A stretch of DNA of 64,000 nt from Lichina pygmaea. Its lineage: Eukaryota > Ascomycota > Lichinomycetes > Lichinales > Lichinaceae. A model generated the notes under the pieces. That model was not told the DNA's origin, did no database searches, and saw nothing but the letters and a program-made list of their open reading frames with translations. This document shows positions 61,956 through 64,000 of this stretch, piece after piece (position 1 is the first letter of the stretch; each line of letters opens with the position of its first letter). The DNA lies in NCBI GenBank assembly GCA_963422465.1, contig OY730172.1:4836001-4900000 (forward strand), read 5' to 3'. The position numbers and the translations under genes were made by a program.

Positions 61956-63347
61956 ATGGCTTCCAAGAAGAAAAAACCCACCTTTTCAGAAAGTAACACC
62001 AGAGCTACACCAGCTATACTCTCCCAACCAGCTCCCAGTCTGGCTAGCACCCAGTCCAGCTCTCCTACCCCCCAACCAGCTCCCCAGAGTGACTACAAAC
62101 TAGTAGACTCCTGGATCAAAACTCAACCAGTCCCAGAATCCATTCTGAAAAGCTGGGAAAATATCAAAAAGAACTTCTTCCCTACAGAAACCCAGTCTAG
62201 CTCCACTGGCCTCACCAACAGAATCTTCCAGGAGCTGGAGAATATCAACAAGTGGCTGGACAAACAAGAAGCCAAGCCATCATATGCCCAGGCTGTCCAA
62301 AAATCTATTCCAGCACAAATCCCTCTACCTGCAAGAATTCTCAAAGAAGTTCTTGTACATCCTGGTATCCAGCCACCTGACATAGCTAATAGAACTCACA
62401 TCCAGCTTTTCCAGACTCTTCAAGACAGACTACCCAGCCCCTACAACAAGCAGGTCAGAGCAGTAAGGAAACTTCCTTCAGGGGATATCCTTATTAACAC
62501 AGAAAGCCAAGAGACTAAAGTCTTCCTAGAGAAAAACCCTGCCTGGGTATCAGCTATCTTCACAAAGGAAGCAACCATCCAGCCCAAGAGATTTCCAGTT
62601 CTGATCCATGGAGTCAGAACAGAAGATATCCAACCTGAAGACCTGGAGAAAACCCGCCAGATAATCCAGAACAGCAACCCATCTCTGAGCAAGCAAATCA
62701 CTATCCTGAGAGCCTACTGGTCTAAGAAGACTATAGCTCAAAAGAAGCCAGTTACCTCTCTCCACCTGGATCTGGCTACCCCTGAACAAGCCAATCTTTT
62801 GATTGAGAGTGGGCTAGTGCTGGGGCACAGGATGCATGAAGCAGAACCTTTTCTGGCAGACACAGTTATTGTACAATGTTTCAAGTGCTTTGGCTATGGG
62901 CACCAAGCACACTTCTGCAAGAACAAAGCTGTGTGTGGTGCCTGTGGAGGCCAGCATGAAAGGAGAGCCTGCCAAGTTTCTGAACAGCTTCTCAAGCCAA
63001 AATGCTGCAACTGCAGAGGAGCTCACCCAGCCTGGGCCAGTGTCTGTCCAGTACGCCAGGAAGCAGTCAAGAAGGCAAGAGAAGCATGGAACACACGCCC
63101 AGGAAAATATGAGATCCCAACAGCTACCTCTGTTCCAGCTCTACAAACCCCTCCAGTTATGTCTTTCCCTCTCTCTCAGTCTCTACCAGGGGGGAAAAAA
63201 CGTAAAACAGCTGAGCCAAGCAGAAGCTCAGAGAGACTCAGAGGTGCACTCCCAGAAGTGCAAATTCTTTCTTCAAGATCAGCCAACTCTGGAGGAAAGC
63301 TACCAGCTAACTCCTTCAAGATCTTTGATGCTGAGATGTCTGCATGA
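61956..63347 (+). CDS. LINE ORF1 protein (RNA-binding, gag-like)
   Basis: 463 residues, uninterrupted. The basic N-terminus (MASKKKKPTF) leads into a Gln/Ser/Pro-rich region, then a predicted helical and RNA-binding-type fold (NKQVRAVRKLPSGDILINTE). Three cysteine-rich knuckles follow: CFKCFGYGHQAHFC (a CCHC knuckle), CGACGGQHERRAC and CCNCRGAHPAWASVC. This trio is typical of ORF1 proteins in Tad/I-type fungal LINEs, which coat the element RNA. The C-terminus is basic with GGKKRKTAEPSRSSERLRG. The stop codon overlaps the start of ORF2. Confidence 0.88.
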   Translation: MASKKKKPTFSESNTRATPAILSQPAPSLASTQSSSPTPQPAPQSDYKLVDSWIKTQPVPESILKSWENIKKNFFPTETQSSSTGLTNRIFQELENINKWLDKQEAKPSYAQAVQKSIPAQIPLPARILKEVLVHPGIQPPDIANRTHIQLFQTLQDRLPSPYNKQVRAVRKLPSGDILINTESQETKVFLEKNPAWVSAIFTKEATIQPKRFPVLIHGVRTEDIQPEDLEKTRQIIQNSNPSLSKQITILRAYWSKKTIAQKKPVTSLHLDLATPEQANLLIESGLVLGHRMHEAEPFLADTVIVQCFKCFGYGHQAHFCKNKAVCGACGGQHERRACQVSEQLLKPKCCNCRGAHPAWASVCPVRQEAVKKAREAWNTRPGKYEIPTATSVPALQTPPVMSFPLSQSLPGGKKRKTAEPSRSSERLRGALPEVQILSSRSANSGGKLPANSFKIFDAEMSA

Positions 63348-64000
63348 AAGACACAAAGCTGACACTTCTCCAGTATAATGTGCAAAAAAGCCAATCAGTC
63401 CAAGAGCTACTGCTAGCAACCTCAGCTCTCCAAGAGGTGGACATTATTGCACTTCAAGAGTCCTGGAAAAACCCTCACCTAGAAACAAGCACTTCAACTG
63501 TTTTCTCTTCCTTTCTTCCTCTCTACTGTTCAGAGATTGGCAGAACACTTTTTCTTATTAATAAAAATCTGAAACTCTCTTCTCTTCATCCTACCTTCTG
63601 GAATAAAAACTTTGTTTCTCTTGAAATCTACTTGGAAAACTCTTCTACTTCTCTTTGGGTACATAATCTCTACTTCACCCCATCAAGTCAAGAAAACTAC
63701 ACAGAGGCATCAGAAGCTCTTCTCTGTTTACTCCGAAATGCTTTACAAGAACAAGGACAATATATTCTTCTCACAGACTCAAATCTTCACCACCCAGACT
63801 GGTCAAAGAAAAGAAGACTGTACTCTGAGACTGCAAACAAGTTTCAAGACCTAATGAAAGATTTAAATCTGGATTTAGCTATTGCATCTTTCACCCCTAC
63901 CAGAGCAAGATCTCTTTCTGAAAAACCATGTTCTTCTATTGATCTGTCTTTTATTTCTTCTTCTCTTTCTAACTCTCTGATTTTCTCTAAAGTGGCTCTT
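63344..64000 (+). CDS. LINE ORF2, N-terminal endonuclease domain (partial at window end)
   Basis: The frame opens at ATG 63344, overlapping the ORF1 stop as ATGA, and stays open for 219 codons to the window edge. It reads MKDTKLTLLQYNVQKSQS, then VDIIALQESWKNP, LLTDSNLHHPDWSK and CSSIDLSFISSS. These are the Asn, Glu, Asp/His and late Ser-Ile-Asp blocks of the exonuclease-endonuclease-phosphatase fold that nicks target DNA for target-primed reverse transcription. The reverse transcriptase is expected beyond the window. Confidence 0.85.
   Translation, partial: MKDTKLTLLQYNVQKSQSVQELLLATSALQEVDIIALQESWKNPHLETSTSTVFSSFLPLYCSEIGRTLFLINKNLKLSSLHPTFWNKNFVSLEIYLENSSTSLWVHNLYFTPSSQENYTEASEALLCLLRNALQEQGQYILLTDSNLHHPDWSKKRRLYSETANKFQDLMKDLNLDLAIASFTPTRARSLSEKPCSSIDLSFISSSLSNSLIFSKVAL

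Larger units (their letters stand above)
61680..64000 (+). mobile_element. LINE with open ORF1 and ORF2, running off the window
   Basis: A non-LTR retrotransposon in the plus orientation: probable leader, ORF1 (61956-63347), and the start of ORF2 (63344 onward) with an apurinic-type endonuclease domain. Both frames are uninterrupted as far as the window goes. The reverse transcriptase, 3' tail and target-site duplications lie beyond 64000. The left limit is an estimate. CG dinucleotides are strikingly scarce. Confidence 0.85.

Overview
The window comes from a filamentous ascomycete (Pezizomycotina, most likely a sordariomycete). The genes carry many short 5'-GT..AG-3' introns (mostly 45-100 nt) with CTAAC/CTGAC-type branch sites. 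The gene set is fungal: MTR3, an Anp1/Mnn9/Van1 mannosyltransferase, a Gea-type Sec7 ARF exchange factor, an Ecm4-like glutathionyl-hydroquinone reductase, MCM6, a SNF2/RING helicase, IML1 and a CSC1/OSCA channel, plus a Ppo fatty-acid oxygenase relic. The species is not identifiable from the sequence alone.

Layout: 0-12 kb holds MTR3 (-), an ANP1-like gene (+) and an eight-exon ARF-GEF (+). 12-22 kb is gene-poor: a small conserved protein, a four-cysteine secreted protein found only after splicing, an intron-containing tRNA-Phe and a decayed DUF2235 gene. 22-26.5 kb carries a multi-intron Ppo-type dioxygenase/P450 gene that looks inactivated. 26.6-29.2 kb is a Tad-like LINE copy with 16-bp target-site duplications, itself split by a 600-bp solo LTR with its own 5-bp duplication. 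30-56 kb is mostly conserved genes: ECM4-like (-), MCM6 (-), SNF2/RING (-), IML1 (+), CSC1-like (+). They are interrupted by an aminoglycoside-phosphotransferase-like relic and a second, younger LINE 3' end with 13-bp duplications. 56.3-64 kb is a transposon island: a broken Ty3/gypsy element behind tandem LTR units, then a LINE with an open ORF1 and ORF2 whose ends overlap as ATGA. The LINE runs off the window.

The intergenic DNA is marked by recurrent tracts built from TACGTA, TACGGAGTAC and TACGGAAGTA words. In five cases (ARF-GEF, ECM4-like, MCM6, IML1, CSC1) such a tract lies roughly 60-320 bp upstream of the start codon, so it behaves like a promoter-associated feature and not like random repeat. 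The two large LINE copies differ in a way that looks like CpG loss. The intact genes serve general cell functions (RNA decay, Golgi traffic and mannan synthesis, replication and repair, TORC1 control, ion transport, redox). The accessory content is concentrated in the gene-poor stretches and at the right end.

Exon boundaries were worked out by hand from splice signals, reading phase and remembered family sequences; no search or alignment was run.
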